Shown one piece after another: positions 13,181-21,940 of a DNA stretch of 64,000 nucleotides. The notes under the pieces are model-generated. The model had not been told where the DNA came from and made no database searches. It saw only the letters and a program-made list of their open reading frames with translations. The DNA comes from Desulfuromonas sp. TF (GTDB taxonomy: Bacteria > Desulfobacterota > Desulfuromonadia > Desulfuromonadales > ATBO01): contig NZ_KI421420.1 of the NCBI RefSeq assembly GCF_000472285.1, positions 53,868 to 117,867 of the forward strand, written 5' to 3'. Made by a program: the position numbers and the translations under genes. Every line of letters begins with the position of its first letter. The stretch's first letter is position 1.

Positions 13181-14245
13181 CTACTCCGGCAGGACGAACC
13201 AGACCCGCGTCTCCCCTTCCGCGCTTTCGGCGCCGACGCTGCCCCCGTGGGCCTCGATCAGCTCTTTTACGATGGACAGGCCGATGCCGGCGCCGCCGGC
13301 GTCGCGGGAACGGGAGCGTTCGGCGCGGTAGAAACGCTCGAAGACGTAGGGGAGGTCCGCAGGGGGTATGCCCGGGCCGCTGTTGGCGAAAACGACCCGG
13401 ATCTCCCCGGGGAGGCGCTCGGAAGAGACGGTGAAGCGTCCCCCCTCCGGGGTGTACCGGCAGGCGTTCTCAATCAGGTTGCGCACCGCCTGCAGCACCT
13501 TGTCCCGGTCGGCGACGATTCGGTCGGCCGCCGGAGCGAAACGGGTCGCGACGGTGATGCTGCGCGCCTCGAAACGGGGGCGGTAGAGGGTCAGCATCTG
13601 TCCGATCGTCTCCGAGAGATCGAATTCCTGCCGCTCCAGGTAAGCGCGGGCGGCCTCGGCGCGGGCGAGCTGGCCGAGGTCCTCGACCAGGCGCACCAGC
13701 CGCAGGATTTCCGCCTGCAGCATCTCGAACGTCGCTTTCTCCGGCGGGATCACCCCGTCGCTCAGCCCCTCCAGGTAGCCGCGCAGGTTGGTCAGGGGAG
13801 TGCGCAGTTCGTGGGCCACGTCGCCGACCATCGTCTTGCGCAGCCGCTCCAGGTTCTCCAGGCTGTCAGCCATGCGGTTGAAGGCGGCTCCGAGGCGTCC
13901 GATCTCGTCGGCGGCGCCGACCTCGACCCGGGAGGAGAAGTTGCCTGCGGCCACCTCGCGGGTCGCTTCCGCCATGCGGGAGAGGGGACGCAGCACCCGC
14001 CGGGTGAGGAGAAAACTGAGAACGAAGGCGATGAGCAAGGCGGCGAGGCTGGCCCAGAAGAGGGTATAGTGGACGGCGGTGAGAAAGGCCCGGTGGGTTT
14101 CCGTCGGCGAGACCATGTACTTTTCCATCAGGACCATGAAGTAATTGGCCGCAAGTTGATCGATGGAGAGCCAGACCACGGCGATGATGACGGCGATGAC
14201 CGGCAGATTGATCAGGAGCAGTTTCCAGAGCAGGGAGCGTTTCAC
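13181..14245 (-). CDS. Membrane sensor histidine kinase (BaeS/CpxA-like)
   Basis: Two transmembrane helices (about residues 8-28 and 62-85) frame a short periplasmic loop. A HAMP domain (RRVLRPLSRMAEATREVAAGN) follows, then HisKA with the phospho-acceptor in GDVAHELRTPLTN. The ATPase N box is NLIENACRYTP and the G boxes are NSGPGIPP and GAGIGLSIVKELIEAHGG. It is partner of the OmpR-type regulator 9 bp upstream. The short sensory loop gives no clue to the signal, and envelope stress is only a guess by family resemblance. Confidence 0.94.
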   Translation of the reverse strand: MKRSLLWKLLLINLPVIAVIIAVVWLSIDQLAANYFMVLMEKYMVSPTETHRAFLTAVHYTLFWASLAALLIAFVLSFLLTRRVLRPLSRMAEATREVAAGNFSSRVEVGAADEIGRLGAAFNRMADSLENLERLRKTMVGDVAHELRTPLTNLRGYLEGLSDGVIPPEKATFEMLQAEILRLVRLVEDLGQLARAEAARAYLERQEFDLSETIGQMLTLYRPRFEARSITVATRFAPAADRIVADRDKVLQAVRNLIENACRYTPEGGRFTVSSERLPGEIRVVFANSGPGIPPADLPYVFERFYRAERSRSRDAGGAGIGLSIVKELIEAHGGSVGAESAEGETRVWFVLPE

Positions 14246-14254
14246 GATGGCCCC

Positions 14255-14953
14255 CTACTCTTCCGAACGGTCGGCGAAGCGGTAGCCGAAGCCGCGCACG
14301 GTACGGATGAATCGTGGCGCCGCCGGATCGTCGCCGAGCTTCTGCCGCAGATGTCCGATGTGCACGTCGATGACCCGGTCGACCACCGTCTCTCCCCCCT
14401 CGTAGATGCGGCCGATCAGGTCGTCCCGGCTGAAGACCCGCCCCGGGGCGCGCATCAGGGCGAGCAGCACCCGGTATTCCGCCGCCGTCAGCTCCACCGG
14501 TCTTCCATCCAGGGTCACCCTGTGCTTCTCCGGATCGAGGACGAGGCTTCCGTGGACGAGAGAGGGGTTCGCCCCGGCCGTCGGCCGCGCCCGGCGCAGA
14601 ATGGCCTTGACCCGTTCGACGAGCTCCCGGGGGCTGAAAGGCTTGACCACGTAGTCGTCCGCCCCCAGGGAGAGGCCGAGCACCCGGTCGATCTCCTCCT
14701 CGCGGGCGGTGAGCATGAGGATCGGCACGTCGGAGACCTTGCGCAGCTCGCGGCAGATCTCCCAGCCGTCCGCGCCGGGGAGCATCACGTCCAGGATGAC
14801 GAAGCCGGGCGGCTTGCGCCGGGCCAGCGCCAGCGCCTCCGCCCCGTCATGGACGGCGATGACGGCGAACCCCTCGCGCTCCAGGTAGGTGGTCACCAGG
14901 GCCGCGGTATTGGGATCGTCCTCGACGATCAGGATGGGGCCGGGCAGATCCAT
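14255..14953 (-). CDS. OmpR/PhoB-family response regulator
   Basis: The receiver domain has DD in IVEDDPNT, the phospho-acceptor Asp in VILDVMLPG and the Lys in DDYVVKPFSP. A winged-helix DNA-binding domain follows (LTAAEYRVLLALMRAPGRVFSRDDLI, VIDVHIGHLRQKLGDD, IRTVRGFGYRF). Length 232 aa is typical. It is first gene of a two-gene operon with the kinase at 13181-14245. Target genes are not evident. Confidence 0.95.
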   Translation of the reverse strand: MDLPGPILIVEDDPNTAALVTTYLEREGFAVIAVHDGAEALALARRKPPGFVILDVMLPGADGWEICRELRKVSDVPILMLTAREEEIDRVLGLSLGADDYVVKPFSPRELVERVKAILRRARPTAGANPSLVHGSLVLDPEKHRVTLDGRPVELTAAEYRVLLALMRAPGRVFSRDDLIGRIYEGGETVVDRVIDVHIGHLRQKLGDDPAAPRFIRTVRGFGYRFADRSEE

Positions 14954-15021
14954 TTAAAACTCCAAAGGCGATGACGGATGACAGAGGACAGAAGGTTCAT
15001 GCCGTCCTCCGCCCTCTGTCT

Positions 15022-16242
15022 TCATCGTTTCTTTTTCTTCTTACTCTTTTTCTCCATCCCGGCCTTGAGCAGATCGCCCAGGGTGCCCAGCCCCTTGGGC
15101 AGCTCGGCCGCCGCCTGGCGCCGGAAATCGTCCATCGTTTTTGCTTCCTCCTCCTTGGCCCGCACCGCCTCGGCCGGGGCGAGAGAGATGCGGCGGGTTT
15201 CCCGGTCGAAGCTTTCGACCCTCACCTCGAGGCGTTCCCCCTCCTTGACCACTTCGCGGGGGTGGCTGATGCGCTTACCCCCTCCCAGCTTGGAGATGTG
15301 CACCAGGCCGTCCACCCCGGCTTCGAGGGTGACGAAGGCGCCGAAGGGGGCCAGCCTTGCCACGGTGCCGGTGTGAACCGACCCCTCCGGAAAATTCCGC
15401 TCCGCCTCGGCCCAGGGGTCGGCAAGGGTTTCCCGAAGGCTGAAGGAGAAGCGGTTCTGGTCCCAGTCGACCGATTTCACCGCTACCTCCACCTCCTGCC
15501 CCTCGCTGAGCACCTCGCGGATGTTCTCCACCCTCCCCCAGGCGATCTCGGAAATGGGGATGAGGCCTTCCACCCCGCCGATGTCGACGAAGGCGCCGAA
15601 ATCGCGGATGGAGGAAATCGTCCCCTTGACCGTCATCCCCTCCTGCAGCGTCTCCCGGAGTGCTTCCCGCTGCCGGGCGCGCTCCTCTTCCAGCAGCGCC
15701 CGGTGGGAGACGACGATGTTGCGCCCTCCCTCGCTGTACTGGGTGATCCGGAAGGGGAGATGCTGGCCGATGTGCTGCTCGGGCGCCTCGGTGCGGCGCA
15801 GACCCATCTGCGAGAAGGGACAGAAGGCCCGCACGCCGGCCACTTTCACCTCGTAGCCGCCCTTGATCTCCTTCTCCACATGTCCGTCCACCGGGATGCC
15901 GCTGCGCCAGGCTTCTTCGAGCTGGGCATTGCCTGCGGAGCCGCCGATGCGGGTGGTGAAGCGCAGTTCGCCTCCGGCCCGGGAGAGAAAATAGGCGGAG
16001 ATCGTATTCCCCTCGGCAACGCTCAGGTTTCCGTCGGGATCCAGGAGCTCTTTTCTGTCCAGCACACCTTCGCCCTTCTGTCCCACGTCGAGAAAGACCC
16101 ACTCGGCGCCGATCTTGAGGATGACGGCCTTGACCTTCTGCCCCTGCTCCAGCTTGCCTCCGCCGACGTAGCTCTTTTCGAACATTTCGGCGAAACTCTC
16201 CTCGGTGTTTTCGTCTCTTTCCTCGTCTCTATCGTTGTCCAT
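15022..16242 (-). CDS. S1 RNA-binding domain protein (RpsA-like, four S1 repeats)
   Basis: About four S1 motifs are recognisable: KVKAVILKIGAEWVFLDVGQKGEG, a divergent second one around DGHVEKEIKGGYEVKVAGV, GTISSIRDFGAFVDIGGVEGLI, and GTVARLAPFGAFVTLEAGVDGLV. The C-terminus is basic (KKSKKKKKR). At 406 aa it is shorter than ribosomal protein S1 (about 560 aa, six repeats), so it is a paralog or accessory RNA-binding protein. The start ATG 16242 (MDNDRDEERDEN) has GAGGA seven bases upstream. Longer in-frame starts exist at 16284 and 16440, but the added sequence is unlike S1 proteins. Confidence 0.85.
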   Translation of the reverse strand: MDNDRDEERDENTEESFAEMFEKSYVGGGKLEQGQKVKAVILKIGAEWVFLDVGQKGEGVLDRKELLDPDGNLSVAEGNTISAYFLSRAGGELRFTTRIGGSAGNAQLEEAWRSGIPVDGHVEKEIKGGYEVKVAGVRAFCPFSQMGLRRTEAPEQHIGQHLPFRITQYSEGGRNIVVSHRALLEEERARQREALRETLQEGMTVKGTISSIRDFGAFVDIGGVEGLIPISEIAWGRVENIREVLSEGQEVEVAVKSVDWDQNRFSFSLRETLADPWAEAERNFPEGSVHTGTVARLAPFGAFVTLEAGVDGLVHISKLGGGKRISHPREVVKEGERLEVRVESFDRETRRISLAPAEAVRAKEEEAKTMDDFRRQAAAELPKGLGTLGDLLKAGMEKKSKKKKKR

Positions 16243-16438
16243 GACCCTGTCCTCTTCCCTGGCTGAAATGGCGTTAAGATCCATTATCCTACCGCATCCT
16301 GAACGCTTCGTCATCCCCAACCTGACCGGATTGGAAATCTTTCCCGTCATTTGGTTATAATGAATATATATATGACTAAAACTCTCCGGAATCCTCCAGG
16401 TGATCAGATAGGAATCCGGACCCGCGAGGATAATTGTC

Positions 16439-16678
16439 ATGTATGAAAACAGACAGCAATACGAGGCTATCGTGAGGAAAGAGGTTGTGTTTCGGGAATG
16501 GGCCGAAGGTCACCGGATTGAGCACGGCGATCCTGGTGAATGCCCCAACTGCGGCATGCCCGGCCAATACGACATCCACGGACTCGGTTTCCCCCCGGAT
16601 GTCGATAATTCCATTTACTACAGCACCGTGTTTAACGAGTGGCGCTGCCGCATCTGCGACTACCGACGCATCCACTGA
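16439..16678 (+). CDS. Small CxxC...CxxC (zinc-ribbon-like) hypothetical protein, 79 aa
   Basis: Sequence MYENRQQYEAIVRKEV... contains CPNCG near residue 36 and CRIC near residue 71, spaced as a treble-clef or zinc-ribbon pair, with no signal peptide. GAGGATAATTGTC precedes the ATG, and a strong double hairpin terminator follows 25 bp after the stop, supporting a real single-gene transcript. The function is unknown. It diverges from the S1-domain gene. Confidence 0.65.
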   Translation: MYENRQQYEAIVRKEVVFREWAEGHRIEHGDPGECPNCGMPGQYDIHGLGFPPDVDNSIYYSTVFNEWRCRICDYRRIH

Positions 16679-16701
16679 TCGGATCTCCGCTCCCGAATAG
16701 A

Positions 16702-16760
16702 CTTCTCCATCCAAGAGGAGAAGTGAAAAAGCCTCGCATCCATTGCGAGGCTTTTCACTA
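16702..16760 (+). terminator. Tandem hairpin terminator before tRNA-Pro
   Basis: First hairpin CTTCTCC/GGAGAAG is followed directly by GTGAAAAaGCCTCGC/GCGAGGCTTTTCAC. The second is symmetric, with A- and T-runs on its flanks, and can work in both directions. Confidence 0.75.
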
Positions 16761-16845
16761 TCCATCTCACCATGGGGAAAAGTCTCTTGCTTTTGCCATT
16801 ATTTCATGGTATTTCTTTCGGCCTGTTGTTTGGAAGGACCAATGT

Positions 16846-16922
<77 letters not shown>

Positions 16923-17774
16923 GAATTTTCAAGGGGTTACGGCATGTGCTGTAACTCCTTTTTCTGTTGTGTGGTCTCTGGTGTGGCCTTTTGGCTCTTG
17001 TCTCGCTATTGCCTCTTGGCCCCTATGGAGATCGGGGGCCGTGTCTCGTGGGCCAGCCCGCCCCGAGGCGCACTGAATGACCGCCTACGGAGTTTTTGCG
17101 GCTCGCCCTGCCTATTTCCCCATCTTGCGCCCCGCAACGGCTTAGGCGTCGATTTGTAGCTCGGCCGACGTGTCGAGCTTCAGTTCGAGGGTTTTCTGTC
17201 CGTGTCACTCGCCCTATCCGGCCCATACCCCTCCTGAGCTTTCTAGACAGTCTACCCTGCCCCCTACCTGCCTCTTCTATAACCTGGGCGCTATAGGCGC
17301 TCTATCCTTTCTACCTCTTCTATCTCCTCCTCTATGCCCCTGAGCGCTCTATGCGCTCTATCCATACCTATCTCTCCTATCTCCCTCCTGCCCCCTCTAT
17401 AGCCCGGGACAAATAAAATATTTGTATCTGAGCTACCGCCCAGGGGGGAAGCAAGCAAGCCTGGGAAGTCAAAGCAAGTGAACAAAACGGGCTTAGCTTT
17501 ATATGGGAGAGTACAGCTAGCAGACAACCAAGACCGCCAAGAGGGCATCGCCCCCTTAAGTAAGACTATTGCATCAGGTGAGGCACAAGGCAAGATGCTA
17601 GACAAGCAAGCCCTTGACGCGCGCTATCGCCTGGGCTAGATTGACGACGTCTTATTTAGTCGGATTGCCGTAGTTTCCCTCCAGGAATATCTCGGCTATA
17701 AATTTTGTGTTAGAAAACTTTCTAGGCGTGGCAGTTCCCAGTATCGCAAACTGTTGCGTGCAAGGAGTCCTACA
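16923..17774. other. Left end of the element: no confident gene; pyrimidine-rich repeats
   Basis: No convincing gene is visible. It holds an 18-bp putative integrase arm site (16969-16986). A strongly strand-biased C/T-rich tract lies at about 17260-17405, with GCGCTCTAT repeated three times amid TCTCCTAT-like words. A short open frame, 17478-17639 (GTG start, 53 aa, ends DARYRLG), has plausible codon use but no clear ribosome-binding site; it may be a gene remnant. The tail carries the AAGGAGT ribosome-binding site of the cargo gene. Confidence 0.6.
16969..16986 (+). promoter_or_regulatory. Putative integrase arm-type site, left
   Basis: GTGTGGTCT-N3-GTGTGG, a tandem repeat of GTGTGG, lies 47 bp inside attL. 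The same arrangement recurs at 20630-20647 just upstream of the integrase start. Symmetric placement near both ends fits arm-type binding sites; this is inference. Confidence 0.45.
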
Positions 17775-18710
17775 TTGGCAATCTTTGACTTGTTCTCAAA
17801 ACGCCAGAAGAAACTTAGGGGCGATGTCCCAGATGTGTACAGCTATGACGACCTGCCTCAAGAACTCAGAACTCAAATAGTCCATATCTGGCTTGACACA
17901 CTGGGGCACGCCGATAATGACGTCAGCGGGAACGTCAAGAAACTCTATTCGTTCATAGTGAATACCCTTTGCCGAGAGTATGGCGTGTTTACGTTGACTG
18001 ATACCAAAAAACACGGGGGACGAGACTTCATTGGTGAATTGGTAGATTTCTTTCTTAAAGAGCCGAATATTGAGAGAGCTCTGGATGCGGTTGAACTTTC
18101 TTTTAAATTTATAGATAAATTCACGAGACAGTGGGACTACCTAAGACGGCACGATGCTAATAATCGGGCCAACGACGCCATTGAAGAGTTGAATGGACGA
18201 TTCAAGGAACATGGTGTTGGCTACCAATTTGTTGATGGCGAGATTATTCGTATAGATTCCGAATTGATTCATTCCGAAGTCGTCAAGCCTGCCTTGCGCT
18301 TACTCAACCAGCGGAAGTATGCAGGTGCACAGCAAGAGTTTTTAAAAGCCCATGAACATTACCGCCATGGTAATGCGAAGGAAGCGCTTAACGAGTGTTT
18401 GAAGTCGCTCGAAAGTTTGATGAAGTCTATCTGCGACAAACGAGGTTGGGCATACGGCGGCAACGCTACAGCTAAAAACCTCATTAAGGCCTGCATTGAC
18501 AATGAGCTTATCCCTCTGTTTTGGCAACAGAATTTCACCTCTTTACGCAGCCTACTCGAAAGTAGCGTTCCTACCGGTAGAAATAAATTGGGGGGACACG
18601 GTCAGGGCACAACGACAATCGCTGTTCCAGACCATATTGTTGCGTATATGCTTCACATGACGGCTTCTGCGCTGGTTTTTCTCGGGGAAGCTGAAGCGGC
18701 ATTGCCGTAA
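17775..18710 (+). CDS. AbiJ-like abortive-infection family protein (probable phage-defence cargo)
   Basis: The N-terminus reads (L/M)AIFDLFSKRQKKLRGDVPD, which I recognise as the start of STM4504/CBY_0614-type proteins carrying an AbiJ N-terminal-4 domain. The second half (from about residue 185, with RKYAGAQQEFLKAHEHYRHGN and LKSLESLMKSICDKRG) resembles the C-terminal helical module of abortive-infection proteins. There is no signal peptide or membrane helix, and no nuclease motif that I can name. The start is TTG 17775, with AAGGAGT six bases upstream. It matches the family N-terminus, and a TTG 21 bp earlier has no such site. It is the only cargo of the tRNA-Pro element, which suggests a defence role. 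The mechanism is unknown. Confidence 0.8.
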   Translation: MAIFDLFSKRQKKLRGDVPDVYSYDDLPQELRTQIVHIWLDTLGHADNDVSGNVKKLYSFIVNTLCREYGVFTLTDTKKHGGRDFIGELVDFFLKEPNIERALDAVELSFKFIDKFTRQWDYLRRHDANNRANDAIEELNGRFKEHGVGYQFVDGEIIRIDSELIHSEVVKPALRLLNQRKYAGAQQEFLKAHEHYRHGNAKEALNECLKSLESLMKSICDKRGWAYGGNATAKNLIKACIDNELIPLFWQQNFTSLRSLLESSVPTGRNKLGGHGQGTTTIAVPDHIVAYMLHMTASALVFLGEAEAALP

Positions 18711-18874
18711 ATACAAGGTCTAGGGGGTCAACCAAATATCCATCGAAGTCATTTATGCCATTTGCTTTGTGTCTGTAGTAAAAAGCAAGAAGGCCCCACC
18801 GCCGGGGGAACCGGAAGCAGGGCTCGTCTTGCTGGGTGTTAGAGTTCTGAGGCTATCACACCTGTTTTCTGCCC

Positions 18875-19090
18875 TTACATCTGAGACAACTCCAGTGCGA
18901 TAGACTCACCGTGGACACTTGCGCGGCTGTTAACCCATCTTTCCACCTCTGAGTGCAGCCAACCTACACGCCCAGCGGACAGTTGCTTTCTCGCCGGGAA
19001 CTTACCCGCCTTCTCCATTCGGTACACCGTGGTGTATCCCAGTCCGGTCATCTTCAGGACTTCTGCTCTCTTTAGAAATACTGCTCTCAT
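18875..19090 (-). CDS. AlpA-family helix-turn-helix regulator/excisionase
   Basis: 71-aa protein MRAVFLKRAEVLKMTGLGYTTVYR... with the AlpA/MerR-type winged HTH: LKRAEVLKMTGLGYTTVYRMEKAGKFP, then VGWLHSEVERWVNSR. Such proteins control integrase expression or act as recombination directionality factors in small integrated elements. ATG 19090 has the strong AAAGGAGGACGC site. An upstream extension in the same frame adds 63 residues without family similarity. It lies 189 bp downstream of the integrase on the same strand, separated from it by a terminator, so it probably has its own promoter. Confidence 0.88.
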   Translation of the reverse strand: MRAVFLKRAEVLKMTGLGYTTVYRMEKAGKFPARKQLSAGRVGWLHSEVERWVNSRASVHGESIALELSQM

Positions 19091-19185
19091 GCGTCCTCCT
19101 TTGTTGGGCTTTTTTTTTATATCTGTAGTCCGGGGTAACTGTCCGCCCACGCGTGGGACAAAACGGGAGCAACGGTTTATGGCGA

Positions 19186-19219
19186 TGAAAACAAGAAGCC
19201 CCGGCAGATTGGCCGGGGC
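19186..19219 (-). terminator. Terminator after the integrase gene
   Basis: Read on the minus strand: GCCCCGGCCAATCTGCCGGGGC followed by TTCTTGTTTTC. It lies between the integrase stop (19280) and the alpA start (19090). Confidence 0.75.
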
Positions 19220-19279
19220 GAAATGAAACAGATATTGAGCAGCTTTATCGTGTCGAGGGGGTGGATGGCGACTGTGCAC

Positions 19280-20620
19280 TCACCCCTTTCTGCTCCTGCG
19301 TAGCGGGATGACATTTTCAGGTTGGGTTCCGGCAACAATGGCCTTTAGCTTTCTCTCCCATGCTTCAAGGGCAACCCGTTTCTCCTTGTCGTAACGGTAC
19401 AGGTTATAGACCTTCTTGACTCCCTCTTTGACGTGGTTAAGTACAGCATCAATAACCTCATCCATCTCCCCCGCCTCCGCCATAAAGGTGGCGGCTGTGC
19501 GCCGAAGGTCATGCGGGGTAAAGTGGGCCACCCCTAGAGTGTTTTTCTCCTCCACCTCCTTGCCATCTTCCTTGCAGCCATCATTCTCGCAGGATGCACA
19601 GTTATTCACGCACCCGGAAGGGCAGTTATTGACAATCGCACGCGACAGTGCATGGCGGAGTATGTGCTGCCCTGTGGCTTTGCGGGGGCTGGGGAATACA
19701 TACCCCTCGCCTGTGGTGTCGCCTATAAGCTCTAAAGCAAGATCTGTGAGGTAGACACGATGGGCCTTCTTGTTCTTAGCCCTGCCCGTTGGCACTGTCC
19801 ACCATCGCCCATCTATCTCTGAACCGTTCATCCCTATCACTTCTCCGGGGCGCTGCGCTGTCACCAGTACTAGCTTGAGTGCCCTCCTGACCTCTGGTGA
19901 CATCGCAAGACTCGGCTCGTCCAGGCGGCTCCAAAGCACTTTGATCTCATCCTCTGACAGCACCCGCTCCCTCTCAACCTTTGGGGAGGGGAGCTTCACA
20001 CCAAGGGCGGGGGAATACACAAGGATGTCTTTCTCGACCGCATAGTTGAACATCCTGCGGATAATCTTAAAGGTGTTGTTGGCCATAACCGGAGCGCCCC
20101 GGTCAATGATTCTGTCAAGAAGGAGATTGATGTCTCGCTTGGTAATGTCTGCGGCTTTGCGCCGCCCCCAAGCCGGGATTACATCGCGCTTCAGTATCCG
20201 TTCGTCCTCCTCCCATGACCGCTTTCTCATCTTCGCATAACGGGTCAAATATTCATCTGCCAACTCGGCAACAGTGGGCGCCTTGAGTCGCTCCTCTGCC
20301 TTAAGCGCCTTCTCCGCAAATACATCAATGCCCTTGTCGACCTTGGCTTTCGCTTCGGTGTATAGCTTCCTAGCGCCAGAAAGCGACACTCCGCCGCTCC
20401 TCGCCTCGTCAAGGCTAATGGCAGTATCATCCCTGCCAGCCCTCTTCGGGTCATAGTGCCCCAAGTTGAGAAATCGTCGAACGCCATCAAATCGGTAGAT
20501 ATAAAAGAACGTCTTCACTCCACTGGGCAGTACGCGAATACCAAACCCGCCCCCCTCTCGCTTGTCCACCATCTTGCCCTCAGGCTTAAGGCTCGCAATG
20601 TACTTGTCAGTGAACTTCAT
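19280..20620 (-). CDS. Tyrosine recombinase/integrase (P4-like) with a cysteine-rich insertion
   Basis: Catalyses site-specific recombination between the tRNA-Pro att sites. The N-terminal arm-binding domain (MKFTDKYIASLKPEGKMVDKREGGGFGIRVLPSG) is DUF4102-like. The core-binding domain covers about residues 100-190. The catalytic domain has Arg in TAQRPGEVIGM, His-x-x-Arg in HDLRRTAATF, His in LNHV and Tyr in the VYNLYRYDKEKR region. Between the Arg and HxxR boxes is an odd Cys-rich insert (CPSGC, CASC and further Cys, near residues 335-365). The start ATG 20620 has a GGAGG site. The longer in-frame opening to 20725 is not used by relatives. 446 aa. Confidence 0.93.
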   Translation of the reverse strand: MKFTDKYIASLKPEGKMVDKREGGGFGIRVLPSGVKTFFYIYRFDGVRRFLNLGHYDPKRAGRDDTAISLDEARSGGVSLSGARKLYTEAKAKVDKGIDVFAEKALKAEERLKAPTVAELADEYLTRYAKMRKRSWEEDERILKRDVIPAWGRRKAADITKRDINLLLDRIIDRGAPVMANNTFKIIRRMFNYAVEKDILVYSPALGVKLPSPKVERERVLSEDEIKVLWSRLDEPSLAMSPEVRRALKLVLVTAQRPGEVIGMNGSEIDGRWWTVPTGRAKNKKAHRVYLTDLALELIGDTTGEGYVFPSPRKATGQHILRHALSRAIVNNCPSGCVNNCASCENDGCKEDGKEVEEKNTLGVAHFTPHDLRRTAATFMAEAGEMDEVIDAVLNHVKEGVKKVYNLYRYDKEKRVALEAWERKLKAIVAGTQPENVIPLRRSRKG

Positions 20621-20629
20621 AGCGCCTCC

Positions 20630-20647
20630 GTGTGGTCTGCTGTGTGG
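20630..20647 (+). promoter_or_regulatory. Putative integrase arm-type site, right
   Basis: GTGTGGTCT-N3-GTGTGG lies 10 bp upstream of the integrase start codon and about 140 bp inside attR, matching the site at 16969-16986. If the integrase binds here it could also repress its own promoter. Confidence 0.45.
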
Positions 20648-20787
20648 TTTATTGCGATCGGATTGCATCGAAACAAAGTGAAACAAATCCACATAGACAA
20701 TACATGAAGTCGAGCGATAAGACAATGTTTTTATTGGGGTTTATAAAAAAGAATGGCAACTCTTGAAACAAGGTGAATCACCGTTGT

Positions 20788-20839
<52 letters not shown>

Positions 20840-20868
20840 TTTCCTTCCCAATGGATTTCGAAAGATTG

Positions 20869-20901
20869 GCCCCACTTCCTGGCCAGGAGGTGGGGCTTTT
20901 C
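20869..20901 (+). terminator. Terminator downstream of attR (ancestral tRNA-Pro terminator)
   Basis: GCCCCACTTCCTGG/CCAGGAGGTGGGGC followed by TTTTCATTTCC. It sits 30 bp after the attR copy of the tRNA end, so before integration it would have ended the tRNA-Pro transcript. Confidence 0.75.
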
Positions 20902-21079
20902 ATTTCCCCGCTCCGGTCCGACACCGGTCCGGGTGCGTCTCTCCTTCGCCTCCAAAAAGGAAAGGCCTGCTCCCGGCAGCTTCATTGCCCCTTCCTAATC
21001 CCCTTCGACAGCTCGCGAAGGGTTGACACATCCAATTTCAACTTTAGTATGTAGTCATCACTTCCAATGGAGGAGGCCG

Positions 21080-21679
21080 ATGTCTATCCGGGTTCTGATC
21101 TGTAACCACATTCACCTCTACACCGAAGGTCTGCGGCGGATCCTGGATGAGGACCAAGGAATCCTGGTGGTTGGTTTAGCGTCCGATGATCGGGATTATG
21201 AGGGCCTGGAGGGACTGCACCCTGACGTGATCATCGCCGACGTTGCCTGTTTCCCCAAGCTGGCCGGTCGTGCGAAAAAGATTCTCCTCATCTGGGCCGG
21301 CAATGGCCGCCACCCGTTCCCTCCCTTTGGCGATCTGAAGACGATGGTCGACCAGGGACTGGCGGGAATTCTCGATGCCCGGACCGACTCGGGGCTGCTG
21401 CGCAAGGCCGTGGCCAAGGTGCACGCCGGCGAACTTTGGGTCGACCACCAGTTCATTTACAGCTCTCTCCGCACTGATGACGCACGCACAAAAGTCCCTC
21501 TCAGCCGGCGCGAGACAGAGATCCTGCGTCACATTTGCGAAGGGGATGCCAACAAAGAGATCGCCGTCAAGCTCTGCATCAGTGAGCAAACGGTCAAGAC
21601 CCACTGCAATCACCTCTACAAGAAATTCGGTGTTTCCAATCGCCTGCAGCTCGCCTTGTCCGTATCATCCGGCGAGTGA
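21080..21679 (+). CDS. LuxR/NarL-type response regulator
   Basis: The N-terminal receiver-like domain (IRVLICNHIHLYTEGLRRIL, phosphorylation-site region HPDVIIADVACFP) is divergent: the usual acidic pair after strand 1 is NH, so it may not be a standard phospho-switch. The C-terminal HTH is clear: LSRRETEILRHICEGDANKEIAVKLCISEQTVKTHCNHLYKKFGV. The start ATG 21080 has GGAGGAGG; a longer frame from 21023 adds 19 residues. There is no adjacent kinase. It reads toward a secreted-protein gene 260 bp downstream, which could be a target. Confidence 0.88.
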   Translation: MSIRVLICNHIHLYTEGLRRILDEDQGILVVGLASDDRDYEGLEGLHPDVIIADVACFPKLAGRAKKILLIWAGNGRHPFPPFGDLKTMVDQGLAGILDARTDSGLLRKAVAKVHAGELWVDHQFIYSSLRTDDARTKVPLSRRETEILRHICEGDANKEIAVKLCISEQTVKTHCNHLYKKFGVSNRLQLALSVSSGE

Positions 21680-21940
21680 GGCCGGCCCCCTTCCGCCGCA
21701 AAGACCCCAACTCCTGTCTTCCTTCATTAAACCACCTACTTTAAGTCCAAAAAATCCTCAATCTTTTTTTTTGTAAAATTCAACCTTTTAGGTAATTGCC
21801 CTCCCCTGAGCCACACCTAAACTAAAGGACACTAAGGCAGGAAAGGAGGTGGACAGGAGGGTGGAATTTTAGTTTGAAGTAAAGGTCAATCTGGAGCAGG
21901 AGGAGGATTGGAACCATTAACTTCATGCAAGGAGGAAAAA

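Noticed and set aside
13118..14974. 618-codon plus-strand frame over the kinase/regulator pair
   Set aside because: It is antisense to two textbook two-component genes.
17291..17605. 104-codon minus-strand frame over the pyrimidine tract
   Set aside because: The Glu/Arg-rich end (GIEEEIEEVERIERL) is what a purine-rich repeat encodes in any frame; no start signal was found.
17478..17639. 53-codon GTG-start frame in the left end of the island
   Set aside because: Codon use is plausible, but there is no ribosome-binding site or family, and it sits behind a repeat tract. Kept only as a possible remnant.
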